Source: Axinella damicornis (taxonomy: Eukaryota > Porifera > Demospongiae > Axinellida > Axinellidae). Taken from it: a stretch of 64,000 bases of DNA. The notes beneath the pieces are model-generated. The model saw only the letters and a list, made by a program, of their open reading frames with translations, was not told the origin of the DNA and did not search any database. The DNA lies in the NCBI GenBank assembly GCA_963931865.1, contig OZ007512.1, positions 11,354,756 through 11,418,755 of the forward strand, written 5' to 3'. The position numbers and the translations under genes were made by a program. Positions within the stretch are counted from its first letter, which is position 1; each line of letters starts with the position of its first letter. This document shows positions 45,901-57,786 of the stretch, in pieces.

Positions 45901-47616
45901 AGATACCAATTATCGGGATATCATTAATGAGTAGCTTGTACTAATACAAGCACTTTGTTAATTATGTGCACTGTCAGTGTTATAATTGTCTACAAGTAAC
46001 TTCGTTTACTTTAGCTATACTGTAGCCTAGCATAAGCAGGGTTGGCACTGCAAAATTGATTATGGTTTTTCGTGCTTCTCTGCTTCATGAATAACCGCAG
46101 TAGTGTAGCAAGTAATCTTAGCTACATTGGGGAGGGGTACAGCCAAATGTAACCTCACTAGAGATCATTTTTACCCCGTGCACGCATGCGCGAAGCGGGG
46201 TTAAGCAATCGGTTTTGTCCGTCAGTCAGTCAGTCGTCTGTCAGGTGAAAAAATTGAAATCTTGCCATGCACATAGCTAGACCCTCATAAACAATCGAAA
46301 TGGAGTCAAACAATAGCAAAACTGCTCTATGTGTACCTGACTGAAGTCAAGGCGCTCCGTTTCGCTGTATTTCGGCTATTTCCTACTTTTTATAACTATT
46401 CATAACATTGGCTCCACCTCTTCGTGACCTCAGAGTCCAATCAAGAACAGGACACGCAGTGTAGCTATTTGGAAACTTCATGCTTCGAGATGACCGCTAG
46501 GAAACAGTGTTTTCTCACGATATATGTATACTTCACAGACATCATGGCTATTGTTTCAGCTGTTTTTTTTTGCCAGCTATTTCCTATTATTCGTAACATT
46601 TGGCCCCACCTCTCCAGCTTCACAATATAATATGTTGACATACGGTAAGCGGTCACTCCCACACCTTGGATATGGCCATGCACGAACACAGTATACGCGA
46701 TCAGCCGCCCTGTTCGATGCGCATCGCCAGAGATGTCACGTCGATTGTAGCTGCACTGCATGCATCCTGGCCTGTAGACGTTCAGCGCGGGGTATGTGTT
46801 CTATGAACACCTCTAGTGTTTTCAAGTAATTCTGGGGGATGCACTGTTTGATGCAGGTTCGAATCTGTGTCTGGAGTGCACGTGTGTGGCTTCAGTTACA
46901 AGCGTATGTACGTACATATGCATGCACACACAACACATGCAACCAATGTTAACTTCGTGAGTTGCATGTATTATACACTACTGCAGGGGATGCAAGAAGC
47001 ACAGCACCAGCTGCGGCAACTACCAGCACAGCAGACAGGAATTGCTGGAGGTCTTGCAGGTGGAAGTGGAGTAAACAGGGCTAGTACGTCCAGTTATAGT
47101 CCACGAATGAACGACCCCAGATACATACCGATGGCCGAACTGTATGATGGTCCACCACCAGTTCAAGACATGCGCCAAGGAATTCGTCAGCCTCACAACA
47201 GTGTAATATCACCCCCAGGTGCTCAGTATGCAACAGACAGGTACAGCACTGCTGATTCTGACAGGACGATCCAGTCTCGCAGACATGAATATATGTCGAT
47301 CCCTGCTTTGCTGCCTAACCATCACAGCAAAGGTGATGTTGCACCAATCAACCAACACAGCCCCCCTTCTGATAGCAAACCTCCACAATCTCAACCTCAC
47401 TCACAAACCGGTACCCTGCCAAGACGACAAGCCTATGATCCGTATGTGCCCATGTCTGCACTTCTAAACAGTCAAGATGATAATCCTCAAAGTCGGCATC
47501 CAGCCAGTGAACACATGCATATGTTGCATACGCAGCGAACCAGTGAAGGAAAAGTACAAATGGATGAACCATACAATTTCTCTCGGAATCCGGCACTGAA
47601 ACCCTCCCGGCATTAA
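39992..47616 (+). CDS. gene D: kinase-coiled coil protein with YxPM tail (about 663 aa)
   Basis: Six exons, all phase 0: 39992-40906, 43235-43393, 43960-44067, 44204-44275, 45687-45794 and 46987-47616. An alternative acceptor at 43915 would add 15 residues to exon 3. The kinase domain fills exon 1: GSGAYG loop (26-31), Lys46, HRDLTAPN (149-156), DLG for DFG (169-171) and PPEAL, so it should be active. It resembles tyrosine-kinase-like kinases. Exons 2-4 are charged heptad-like coiled coil. The last exon is Pro/Gln/Ser-rich and probably disordered, with tyrosine motifs YIPM (500-503), YMSI (556-559) and YVPM (607-610). YxxM is the classic docking motif for PI3K p85 SH2 domains. No UBAN motif was seen, unlike genes E and F. 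Its kinase is closest to gene F and to the deleted copy at 35052. Intermediate exons could be missing. Confidence 0.7.
41583..42020. repeat. segmental duplication, copy 2 (intron 1 of gene D)
   Basis: It is the partner of 36775-37200, with the same order of shared blocks and scattered indels. Confidence 0.75.
42399..43009. mobile_element. TTAA-flanked transposon, copy 2 (intron 1 of gene D)
   Basis: TTAA flanks (42399-42402 and 43006-43009) surround a body starting CCCTTTAACCACC and ending TTAAAGGG. It is almost identical to 984-1593 apart from a few substitutions and the short G run, implying recent activity. Confidence 0.85.
43475..43750. mobile_element. MITE with 'ttattaggcgca' ends, copy 2
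   Basis: Starts 'gttgcttattattaggcgca' and ends 'tgcgcctaataaggagcaac', an inverted repeat. It is homologous to 26395-26632 and lies in intron 2 of gene D. Confidence 0.85.
44470..45135. mobile_element. 660-bp element with imperfect inverted ends (intron 4 of gene D)
   Basis: 'ccacgctacagaaaaaatgt' with 'ggtcaggtatcc' on the left is mirrored by 'ggatgcctgacca' and 'tttctgtgtggcgtgg' on the right. The core has no recognisable transposase. Confidence 0.5.
45388..45620. mobile_element. MITE with inverted ends, copy 2
   Basis: Homologous to 25178-25438. The ends carry 'aaagttgctccgtgattg' and 'gatcacggagcaac' in inverted orientation. It sits just before exon 5 of gene D. Confidence 0.7.
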
Positions 47617-47928
47617 AGTTTTCATCTTCAAACTCACAATTAACAGTGAACATTCAGCTGATCTGTGTTATATAGTCTAGACAATGTATTATGCATCCAT
47701 TCCTTATCAGTCTGTAATCATTACTTCCGGTTTGTTGGTTCTGTTTGTGATTCAGTCAGTTTGTCATTTGCTATAATATTTGAAGTTGAGTTCTTCTCTG
47801 AGCTGCCTCATCATCACCTACCGTACATGGAGATTAAATTTGCAGTAGCTATTTTTACCAGTAGCTATATATGTATCGGTTTGAGAGAAAATCTGATACA
47901 CCACATAATGTTAATTAATAACGTTACT

Positions 47929-48236
47929 TTAATGTCTGAGTGCTCTTTCAACTTGTTCAGCCAGTGTAACATGCTCGCAGTCTTTCAGAATGTCTATCAG
48001 CTTCTTCCACGTAACTGGTTTCATTCCATTCCCATTCAACCAGTGCTGAAACATGGCCTCGCAACATGCAACAGGATCGTTCGGTTTCTGTTTTTCAATT
48101 ATGTTCAGTCGATTGCCAGCTTGGTCAAAGTCCAGTTGACTGCCTACTATCCTCCTTTGCTACAGTCTCGATGATCTTCACTCGCTCTCCACTTGCATGG
48201 TTAGCTTCATTAGCGACAGAGTGACGACGTCATCAG
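47929..48236 (-). pseudogene. broken Death-domain copy, antisense
   Basis: The minus strand encodes a Death-domain segment (DNA very similar to 56240-56550 of gene E). It includes NDPVACCEAMFQ and VTWKKLIDILKDC. The 5' part is disrupted by small indels and a stop (for example the frame breaks where gene E reads LSNGERVK, and again near KDWRK). It is a diverged, frameshifted duplicate of the gene E Death exon placed in opposite orientation between genes D and E. The apparent plus-strand frame over it is only its shadow. Confidence 0.75.
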
Positions 48237-48753
48237 GTAGTGTACACGTGTACGTGATCTCGTCTTTGACGCACAGCACTCAACAGTCTCATACCATGCA
48301 GACAACGAATGTTACCTTCTGTACACTAGAGATGCAACAATAATTATGGTGTATTGCATATTGCCGAGCTGCATGCCTGTATTGCAATATGATTTCGGAC
48401 ATCATTGATAGTACATACACACAAGGTTTAGGTCAGAAAGTGTGATAAAATAATCATGATGATTGCGCTTGGTCGACACGGGACTGACGGGAGCCTTCAG
48501 CGGACGTACTACACATTCCGCAGTAGTCTCGCGGGGCCAGAACATGGATTATCCACACTTCGCGCATGCGCGCGAAGTAATTACTATCTACGTCACCGCA
48601 ACTAGAGCCGAGACCAGAGCCGAGACGATTTCCTCACGTTATGTATTCTGGTGCCTGGTGTTTTAGGATGAACTGTTTGATAAAGAGCCATGTCTGGTAG
48701 GCCTATATGATAATTTTGGAAGTGATTTGCAAGATTATTTATCAGGTCACTAG

Positions 48754-48983
48754 TAAGGTAGGGCGGGGTAATTCGGGCCACGGGTAATTCGGGCCACTTC
48801 AACTTCAGGTCAACGGTAACTAAAAAAGGACAGACTTTAGGCAAACTTCTGGCCATGTATATCCAGGGACTCAACCTGCCTACAACTCACTAGAAGCAAG
48901 AATCCAATGGATGCTTCTTTTCCTGTTGCAACGTTGAAGTGGCCCGAATTACCACGTGGCCCGAATTACCCCGCCCTACCTTA
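48754..48983. mobile_element. 230-bp MITE, 'taaggtagggcgggg' ends
   Basis: The left 'taaggtagggcggggtaatt' with 'cgggccac' repeats is mirrored by 'aattaccccgccctacctta' on the right, with arms of about 55 bp. Confidence 0.85.
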
Positions 48984-49521
48984 ATAATTCAGTCCTTTGA
49001 CTGACAATTGTAGAGAGGTTGTCCTCTTTTCTGAGGTTCAAAAATGTATAAGAAAGCCAATTACCTCCAAAGTCGCCCCTTATAGAGAGGTCTTTATATA
49101 GTGTCCCTATTCCGGTGAGTCCACTATCGTGTATACCCTGAGTAGGCAACGTTTATTTGAATTGCTGTGCCACGGTGACTCTCTCTAACTTAATGAAGCT
49201 ATTGCCATTGTAAACATTTGGGTGATCCTCATGCAGTCTTGGTAACCGGTACCAACTCTAATCAAGGCAGCGATCACTTCTAGTATGCCGCCACATACTA
49301 GAAGTTATTGCCGCCTTGATTAGGGCTGCTACCGAGACTAACTAGTAACTAGATGCACTAGATTATATAATTGGTGGAAGTACCTCAGTAGGCGTTGGGA
49401 TCACAAGGATTTATTTGCCTTTAGGCACCAAAGGTTGGCGTCTTTACGGTCTGGCTATTGAAAACTTGTGAACCGTCAGCCAGTGTTCTTCGCCCGACTC
49501 CCATCGCAGCGACATGCACAC

Positions 49522-52500
49522 ATGGCGTGTCAAAATATCCAACCTGGTAACCCGTTGGAGAAGATGTTCGGAGCCATCGTGACGCCATCATCACAGGACC
49601 CACCACAACCCTCCCCCGTCAGCCATTGTGCAACATTTCAAGTTGCGAGATTGCGTGGTATGTGGAGTCAGAGATGTGAGGGTCCAATGTGCCCTTCTGG
49701 CAAGCCAGACCTCACCTTCAAGATGGCTTTGCAACTCTCACAAGCAGCGGAAGTGGCCGAACAGAATGCGAAGGAGCTGGTAGGTGCCTGTGCTGCAAAC
49801 ACTCAACAGGATTTGTTGGCATGTTAGCCAAGAAGTACTGCTCAAGGCGTTAACAATATGCTGCCCAGTCCTCTACTCTATGGTCAAATTGCCCAATATT
49901 GCCATGAGTTGCCATCGAGTTTCATTCAATGTTATGTCAGGCCGATCTTCAACAGATTTATCGACTGTGCCGCCGCTAGCTCTGCCTTCCATTACTGGAA
50001 TTAGTATACTTGATTGTTTTTCCCAAATATGTATACCTGCCTTGCCTAAATTGGTATACTTAATTGTCTTGTCTGAATCAGTATAGCTACTTGTCTCACC
50101 TAGATCAATATATTTGCCTTGCCTATATCAGTATACTTACTTAATCAGTATACTTGATCAGTATACTTGTCTTGCCTTAATTTGCTTCCTCTGAATCATG
50201 ACTTTCAGCACCAGATAAAAGACTTGAGTGAGCAAAGAGACACCATTGAGCACCAGTTGAGAGAGTTGAGCGGAGAGAAGGCGGCCACAGAACAGGGCGA
50301 TATGGACCCACTGGAGAAGAACACTAGAATGTGAGCCACTCTAACTACAGGCTTTTTGGGCAACATGGATGAGCAGTAGTGTACTATTGAGAGACCCCTG
50401 CTATGCATGATGTATGAATATTGTAGATAAATTCCAATAACATCATGAATATTATTTTACTGAGTTGTATATAGTGTACTGACATGACAGCACTCTGCAT
50501 AGAGGTGCAGGAAACAGCTCTAGACACATCAGCAGCTAGCAAAGCTTGGAATGATTACAGATTTCAACTGTCAATGTTACTGCACCAGCTATATAGCATA
50601 TGTGACCGGATTTGCAAAACCGCAAATAATTTTTTCTTTGTTGGTGTCATTATTATGACCACAGGAGTACACTCACTAAAACGAGATTATCACTTTTGCA
50701 GACTTCTCAACCCTTGTGCTTCCAGTTCCTAGACTCCTGAACTTGTAGTCACTTCGACAAGGGAAATAAACACTAAAGGACGGTCTCAAGCATGCGTATA
50801 CGGAGGGGGTTGCTACAATGTAGGTATATATGCTAATCAGCCCTATAAACAATGCATCTGCCTCTTTACGCACAGCTGTACACGCAGGGGTCCATTACAG
50901 TTCTCCTTGAGCTCATTGTCGATTGAGACAAGCTATTTTCTTTACATCGAAGACACAACTGATCGATTTACAGCAAAACGTGCTTACTTATGTAACGCGG
51001 ACATGCACAGAGTAACTTAGCAACGCATTTGGAATCGAATTTCTCGGTTTCAGTTATCCGCGATAGTGTTTCTTTATGCAACTGTTACTACGCGAAGATA
51101 GTCCCAATCGCTTCCAAATTTTCGTGGATAACCCACCGAAGGTAGGACTGGTCATTGGTAATGCTGACTAAATTTTGACAAAATGGTCCCCTTTCGCAAA
51201 TCTGGTCACATATACATGTATCACTGTAAGGGGATGTTTTAAACTAGGTTGAGTTGCTTGAGTTGCAGTTCTGCCAGTTCCACACCATTTGATCCCTTAC
51301 TGGGTCTGGTGCTGTAGCTATGCACAACTAGCCTCAGCCTGGTGTATTTTGCAGGGCGGCATGAAAAGAAATCACGAAATTTGGGCACGAAATGAAGATT
51401 ATGCATGCCTAGAGCATGCTCTTCTTGGATGATCCGATAAGTTTATGTGCACATAGCTAAAAATATACACAGATCACCGAATGTCTCTTCATCACGACCT
51501 AGCAAATACTGCGTAGTAGTGCCAGAGAATTTTTGAGGGTTGGGCTCCAGTCTATTCTGACTAATATCTGTTATCGTTCCTGAGATATAAAGCAGCAAAG
51601 TTACCAGCAAAAAATTTAATCGAATAGTACATCGTAACCTTAATGAGTTTTCTGAAGTAAAAATGATGCAAGCCTGATATCAGGAGTGGAGATGGTTTTG
51701 TGTGTAGCCTCATTCCAGGATGCGGCCTGGGAATACCCGTGTAGCAAGTCAAAACACATGAGAAACAATTTCCCTTTGTAAAATTTGATGCAAAGTATAA
51801 GGCCTCATTAGTCTGTGTCTAATGAGGCCTTATACTTTGCTATAGGCTATACATGTTTGTTCTTTGCTATTGCAACAGCTATTCCAAATATACTTGGTAG
51901 AAATGTTTGTTTTCTAATAGAGAACACTATGATGAGAAGCAACGAAGTCAGCAGGAGATAGGACTACCGACAGCAGGTGCGGCCCAGAAGCAGCATTTGC
52001 TCCAACAGCAGGAAGCTGAAATACGGAGGCTGCGGACAGAGAACAAAGAGCTGGAAGGCACCGTGCGAGAGTTTCGTAACGAGACTGAAGCACTGATGAC
52101 AGATTACCAGGGGTCGGCTGATCGACTTCACGAGACTAAGTCAGATCGTGACAAGTATTTCAACCAGTATGAGACGGCGCTGAGGGAGCTCGCCCAGAGG
52201 GCGGAGAGGATCAAGATGTTGGAGCAGCACCGCAAGGAGGTGACTGAGAGGAATGAACACATGAGCTTCCAGGTGAGTGTCTGGCATTCCACCTTGATAT
52301 TACCGATGAAGTGATCGCTGTCTGAAGTAGCTGGAAAGTAAGATACAAATCCTGTATCCTCTCTTCTTCCACATCAGTTGAAGCAGTATACTGAAGACTT
52401 TGACCGTGAGCGTACTGCCAGAGAGAAGGCACTGAAGGTAAAGAACGCTGTTGAAGAGCAGAGTTTGAAGAAGGACAGAGAGATTTCCATCTTGAGGCAG

Positions 52501-55500
52501 CACCTTAACGTGCGTGATCAGCAGCAGCGTGACGAGGAGTTGTCCTTGTCCACTCAGCAACAGGTCTGTACAACTAACATGTAATGAAGTTTCTAATAGT
52601 CACATGCATGTATATATAGTACTGCCAGAATAGATAAACATGCATGCAGTTACAGTTGGAAGTGGTTCAGTTTAAGGTTATGGGATACTCATGCGCGCGC
52701 CGTCAGAAATGTATAGGGAAATGTATACTTAAGCTCGCTAACCAAAAATCTCGAGTACCAAGAGCGTGAGCAACTTGATTCTGGCGGTGGAGGTGCGCTG
52801 TCACAATTAAGGTGCAGGGCATGACGGAAGCTTTTTTTGATAGCATAATCCTTGGCAAACTTATCTGCTGTCTCGCTCGAGAAAAGCGGTAAATACGGCT
52901 TTTTGGAGAACTGAACTGCTCATTTTTGCACGGCTATACAGCGTATCCGTAAAAGCTTCCGTCATGCCCTGCATCTTGTGACAGCGCACCTCCACCGCCA
53001 GAATCAAGTTGCTCACTCTCTTCGTACTCGAGATTTTTGGTTAGCGAGCTTAAGTATGCATTTCCCTATACATTTCGCACGGCGCGCGCACGAGTATCCC
53101 GTAACCTTAAAAGATTACCTACTACTGCCAACAGCTTAAAGAAACATAAGAGCATGTACGAAGTATTAGTGCTACTCACGTGACCCTCAACGAATCAGAC
53201 GCCTCAGAATCGATCACATGACGGAGCATTAAATCGCTTAATGCACACTTTAGTGTGCATTATCTAGATAATGCACACTTTTCAAAGATCAAAGGCTGTC
53301 TCGGGTCAGTGAGTTGCACTAAGTAGTTTAGATACCAGTTTGCAGTGCATTACGGGCTTTAGTGCACTCGGGCAATCTAGTTAACGGTCTCGGGCGGATA
53401 ATGCACTCGCCTTCGGCTCGTGCATTATCTCGCCCTCGACCGTTAACTAGATTGCCCTCGTGCACTAAAACCCGTAATGCACTGCAAAGTGGTATCTAAA
53501 TATTACTTAATGCCTAATATTAAACACATTTCTTATGGGCTTATGGGTATTCTCCACACTCATTTGGCTGCTGCAGGATGCATTGGTAGGTATGTACATG
53601 TCTCGATATTGCAATCTGTGATCCTTCCGAGCAATTAACCTCGGCCTCCTGGCATTGTGTAGCATCTCTCGCATGCTGTTGTGTTCAGTGACTGTCTGAG
53701 CGCATGGCCAGTGCATCAGTATCGTCGCTGGCTAGTTTGTATGTGTTGTAATTTCCTCTATCTGGGACCTGCTCGTTGGACTCGCTCTCACTTGTACTCC
53801 TTCAGCATCCATAGCTCGGCTCTGTTGGCTGCTCTCTTGTAGCGCCATCTCCGGTCGTGACCACTCTCTGACCTGTTGCTCCGAGGCCCTACTGAGTCCA
53901 GCATGTCGCCACCTAGCCCTCAGCATCATCTTGCCCACAATGCTTGGCCATGGTCTGTGTATTGCTTCTAATAATATGATCGAACACCCACCTTTCTCAT
54001 TAAAACTGTTACTTTACCTGACCGGAGAACCAGGAGCGGAAGATTATGCGCTCCTGGAGAACTAAGAGTCATTACAGTATGAAAAGGGTAGAGAGAACCT
54101 GGCATCATTTTTACATACCTTTTGACTAGCCTCGTACGTGATGTGTGCTGTGACCGTCATAAAACGTCCCATTCAAGACACTCCAGACTAGTAAAGTAGC
54201 TACTGTACAATTGTGTATGAAGACAGGTCAATGGCCAGAAGAGAGCCACACCAAGCTTATCCAAGCTAGAAGTCTTACCTTTGAAACTGCTGAGCTGCAA
54301 GTGTTGTACTTTCCAGAGCGATGGCTCACTGCAGGGAGTGAACTGTATAAGTGCTTCTAAATTATAACCGTTGTATTACAGCCATCTTCAAATAGGTAGG
54401 ACCTGCCTCTCATCTGGAGTTTTCTGATCTCTGTAGCGTCTCTGGAACAGGCGATAGCAAGTTAAATATGTAGGTCTATTAACGGAATCCGTGACATCAG
54501 TGGCAGCACGCATCACGGGCAAAATCCGTCCTGGCCTTCCCTCTGTTTTTCGTAACAAATGCTGGAAGTGGAGGCCTGGGAACGAGGCTACCATTAGACC
54601 ACTAGCTACGTACATACGTACCTGTGGGAGTTACACATTACCTCTTGTATTCACTTATATTACAGAATATCCCAGAGAAGTTGAAACTGTATTGCAGAAA
54701 AGCTAAACCTACTGGGAAAGAGTTAGGACACGGAACATACGGCGTCGTCTTGGAAATGGAATCAGCTGGGGCAATGTTTGCTGGGAAAGTTTTCAAAAAC
54801 ATGCCTCGTGGTCAGAGTAGTTCACAAATTGAGGAGAGGTTCCACGCAGAAGTAATACTAATGGCAACATTCCAACACCCAAATTTGGTTCGGTTCATTG
54901 GGGTGTGCTTCCTGCCTAACCAATCTAATTTCCCTGTACTCCTGATGGAAAGGATGATGACAGATCTGTATACCTACCTTATGGATCCACCGAATGAAAA
55001 GCTTCTCTTTGCAAGAAAAGCCTTGATTTTGCGTGATGTTGCCAGTGGTCTAACTTACCTCCACGAAAGTAGACCTGCACTTGTACATCGTGATCTCACA
55101 TCTAGGAATGTACTACTCACTGCAGAACTGACTGCTAAGATAGGAGATTTCGGAACTGGGAAAATTATGGACTTAGATCCTGAAGCAACTCCTGATACAC
55201 ATACTACTCAACCAGGCACGCTAGGATACATGCCACCCGAAGCCATGATGACTGGACATGCACAGTACGACACCAAAATTGACATCTTTGCACTCGGACA
55301 CTTAACATTGTTTGCAGTTCTTCAGACCCAAATACCGTTACTACCAGCTACATACCTGGATGAACGGGGATCGGTGCATGGACGCTCTGAAGTTAAGAGA
55401 CGCCAGAAATCCATTGACAAAGCGAGTGAATCGCTAGGAAAACATCACCCTCTTGTGGTAATACTAAAGCGCTGTCTTCACAATTCACCTGGACAGCGGC

Positions 55501-56565
55501 CTTCTGCGAGTGAGATCCTAACCAAGATACAGGAAGTCATTTCAGGTACTATGGTTTAAAATTTGACATCAGATGTATAGCCTACAGTAGGTATACATGT
55601 ACCTGTACATAGTTACCTCTCGTTCCCAGACTCGCCGTCTCGGGCCTGGGAACGAGGCTACCTCTAGTTGACCTCCCTCCGTGTAGTCTAGCTGCTGGAC
55701 CCTCCCTGTCTCCCTGAATAATGAACCTTCCCTTCGTCTTTCAGGGGGAGAGGGAGGGTCTAGTGGCTAGACTGCCTCTATGTAGTGTACAAAAGGTAGC
55801 GTTTTGTCTCCACCTTGGTAGTGTAAGTTGCAAATTATCGGCAGGAACCAATAATTATCTGCGCTGTACGTATGGAGAACATGACATGGGATCATCGCTG
55901 CACGTGACAGGCCATGTTGATGAACGCGTAGTGGGCTTACTGAAGTGGAATGGATTTGTGGCAGTGGAAGAAATTGTTCCTGAATGACAATAATTATTGA
56001 GGGAAGTAATTGAGCATTAATTTTGGAGTTATTAATGGTGGCAATAGTACATACTGGGTGTTGATAATCCTCTAACTTACTGCCCTATCGAATGGTATGT
56101 GCCGATAATTGGCAACTTATGCTATCATGTGTATACAAGACTATTGAGTGTGGTGCTATGCTTCCATTTTGTATTGTAGATATACAAGAACAGGCTGAAG
56201 AAGACTCACAGAATGAAACCACTGCCCAATGCAAAATTACACTCTGTGGTGACGTCACCCTTGACAAGCTGTCGCTAATGAAACTATCGAATGGAGAGCG
56301 GGTTAAGATCATTGAAAGTGTAGCAAAAGATTGGAGGAAAGTTGGAACTCAACTTAACTTTGACCGAGCTGGCAATCAACTGGATATAATTGAAAAGCAG
56401 AAATCGAACGATCCTGTTGCATGTTGCGAGGCCATGTTTCAGTACTGGTTGAATGGGAATGGGGAGAAACCAGTTACATGGAAGAAACTGATAGACATTC
56501 TGAAAGACTGCGAGCATGTTACACTGGCTGAACAAGTTGAAGCATTAGCTAATTGTTCAATGTAG
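49522..56565 (+). CDS. gene E: coiled coil-UBAN-kinase-Death protein (model, 727 aa)
   Basis: Exons with agreeing phases: 49522-49779, 50209-50330, 51921-52272, 52378-52563, 54666-55545 and 56180-56565. The kinase exon has no ATG before its glycine loop and opens in phase 0, so an upstream exon is needed; the phase-0 donor at 52563 fits. Residues about 68-306 are coiled coil. At 248-260 the pattern Y-x-x-D-F-x-x-E-R-x-x-R-E matches the UBAN motif of NEMO, optineurin and ABIN, which binds linear or K63 ubiquitin. The kinase has GHGTYG (327-332), Lys347, HRDLTSRN (447-454) and DFG (467-469), so it should be active. A Death domain occupies the last exon (about 635-720). The join between UBAN and kinase exons is inferred; two adjacent genes are the main alternative. 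The first exon is the weakest part. Confidence 0.6.
52672..53110. mobile_element. 439-bp foldback element (intron of gene E)
   Basis: Arms of about 160 bp are nearly perfect inverted copies. The left runs 'ttaaggttatgggatactc' to 'gcatgacggaagctttt' and the right ends 'gagtatcccgtaaccttaa'. It could form a very stable hairpin in the pre-mRNA. Confidence 0.9.
53168..53505. mobile_element. repeat with internal hairpin (intron of gene E)
   Basis: A direct block ('tcacgtgaccctcaacga', 'gcctcagaatcgatcaca') is shared with 31160-31250 and, reversed, 63590-63800. From about 53327 to 53500 a long palindrome is centred on 'cgccttcggctcg'. Confidence 0.75.
55609..55661. mobile_element. TAGCCTCG-family MITE inside intron of gene E
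   Basis: 'ctcgttcccag' and 'cctgggaacgaggcta' are inverted around 'tcgccgtctcggg', just downstream of the kinase-exon donor. Confidence 0.65.
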
Positions 56566-56966
56566 TTTTTCATATGGAGAAGTTTCAGCCTAAAACGGAC
56601 ATTCACTGCTCAGAGGTGAGAATTACTACAAGCCTTCAAGTTTCATGGTGAGAATTAAATTCGCGCGCGCCGGGTCACACATGTATGCGGCCACTCGCGG
56701 GAGATCAAAAGCTTTTGTAATCCGTAATTACTTCCGTCTTGTCATAATAAGCTGTCCTGAGAATGGCTAGCTCGAGACAAGCCGCCCTCGGATCTGTTCT
56801 TCATGATTTCAGTGAAAAGGAAGAAGCAATGTACTACGAGAATAGACACTAGCTACATGCAAGGATTTAAACACACCATAGCTATATAGCGCTTACCGAG
56901 CTCAGATGATACTCACGAACCTGAACAGCCTTATGGCGATCGAATGAGTCAGCTAAATACGCTTAC

Positions 56967-57200
56967 TTGGTTATAGCCAGGGTCACCACAGTAGCTCCGA
57001 CATAAGCCACGCAAGTAGTAGCCGTAGCAGTAGCCATTTCCTCTTTCCCAGCGCACGTAATGCCTGGCTCTAGGGCCGACAAAAGTCCTGAAATGACGGT
57101 CCGGCAACTTGGTATACAGTCTGTAGTCACAGTGAACACTTTCAAAGCTAAAAGTACGAGCTTTATTTTCAAACAAGGCGCATAAACCGCACACCATCAA
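56967..57200 (-). CDS. candidate cysteine-rich exon, unknown product
   Basis: A minus-strand frame from ATG at 57200 runs 78 codons to a good donor (CAA|gtaagc). It is rich in Tyr, Arg and Cys, with GYCYGYYLRGLCRSYCGDPGY near the end. I do not recognise the family. It could be the first exon of a small gene running leftward opposite gene E, or chance. No second exon was identified. Confidence 0.3.
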
Positions 57201-57209
57201 AATCGTCGC

Positions 57210-57786
57210 ACTTTCAAGATTCTAACGCTTGCCTCACCTTTTTGATCTTACTTACGGTTTTTTAGATACACGCACGAATTCATCGGAGTGTTAAGTGTTC
57301 CGGGACACCCCCTATAGTTAATGTATGGCAAGTAGGAGTGACATCACTGCATACTTCTTCCAAAGTACGAGGATTAACATGCTTCAATTTTGTCTATATT
57401 GGTATCAAATGAAAGCTAATAGCCTGGAGAAGACAGATGTTGCTTCACCTTTTTAATGCATGTAAAGTTTAAAAAGATTTAGGGCAAAACATACCAAAAT
57501 GATAGCCTTTTTCACTATCTTGGGGCTATTTTACACCTTGAAGGTGCGAGTTGCAGCAAATGTCCTCAAACTTCTTCATATGCTTTCACACCTGTAACTT
57601 TGAATGATTATTGTGTCAGTGTGACTGCATACACGTGAGCTGTGATACCGGGGCGGGGGTATATACCGCTCGGCAATTAGATTTTCACTTCCTGTGTACG
57701 TCATCGGGGCAATTTCTAGTTCTCCCACATGCGCTCATGCTCACTGACCTTTGATCTTGAACGGGTGGCCGGCCTATACGAGAATC
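57210..57786. other. gene F upstream region
   Basis: No exon was recognised. It contains an oddly phrased GC patch 'ggggcgggggtatataccgc' about 130 bp before the gene F ATG, with a TATA-like 'tatata'. This may be the core promoter, but the call is weak. Confidence 0.35.

Noticed and set aside
47665..48174. 169-codon plus-strand frame
   Set aside because: Most of it is the antisense shadow of the broken Death-domain copy; the same shadow occurs opposite the gene E Death exon.
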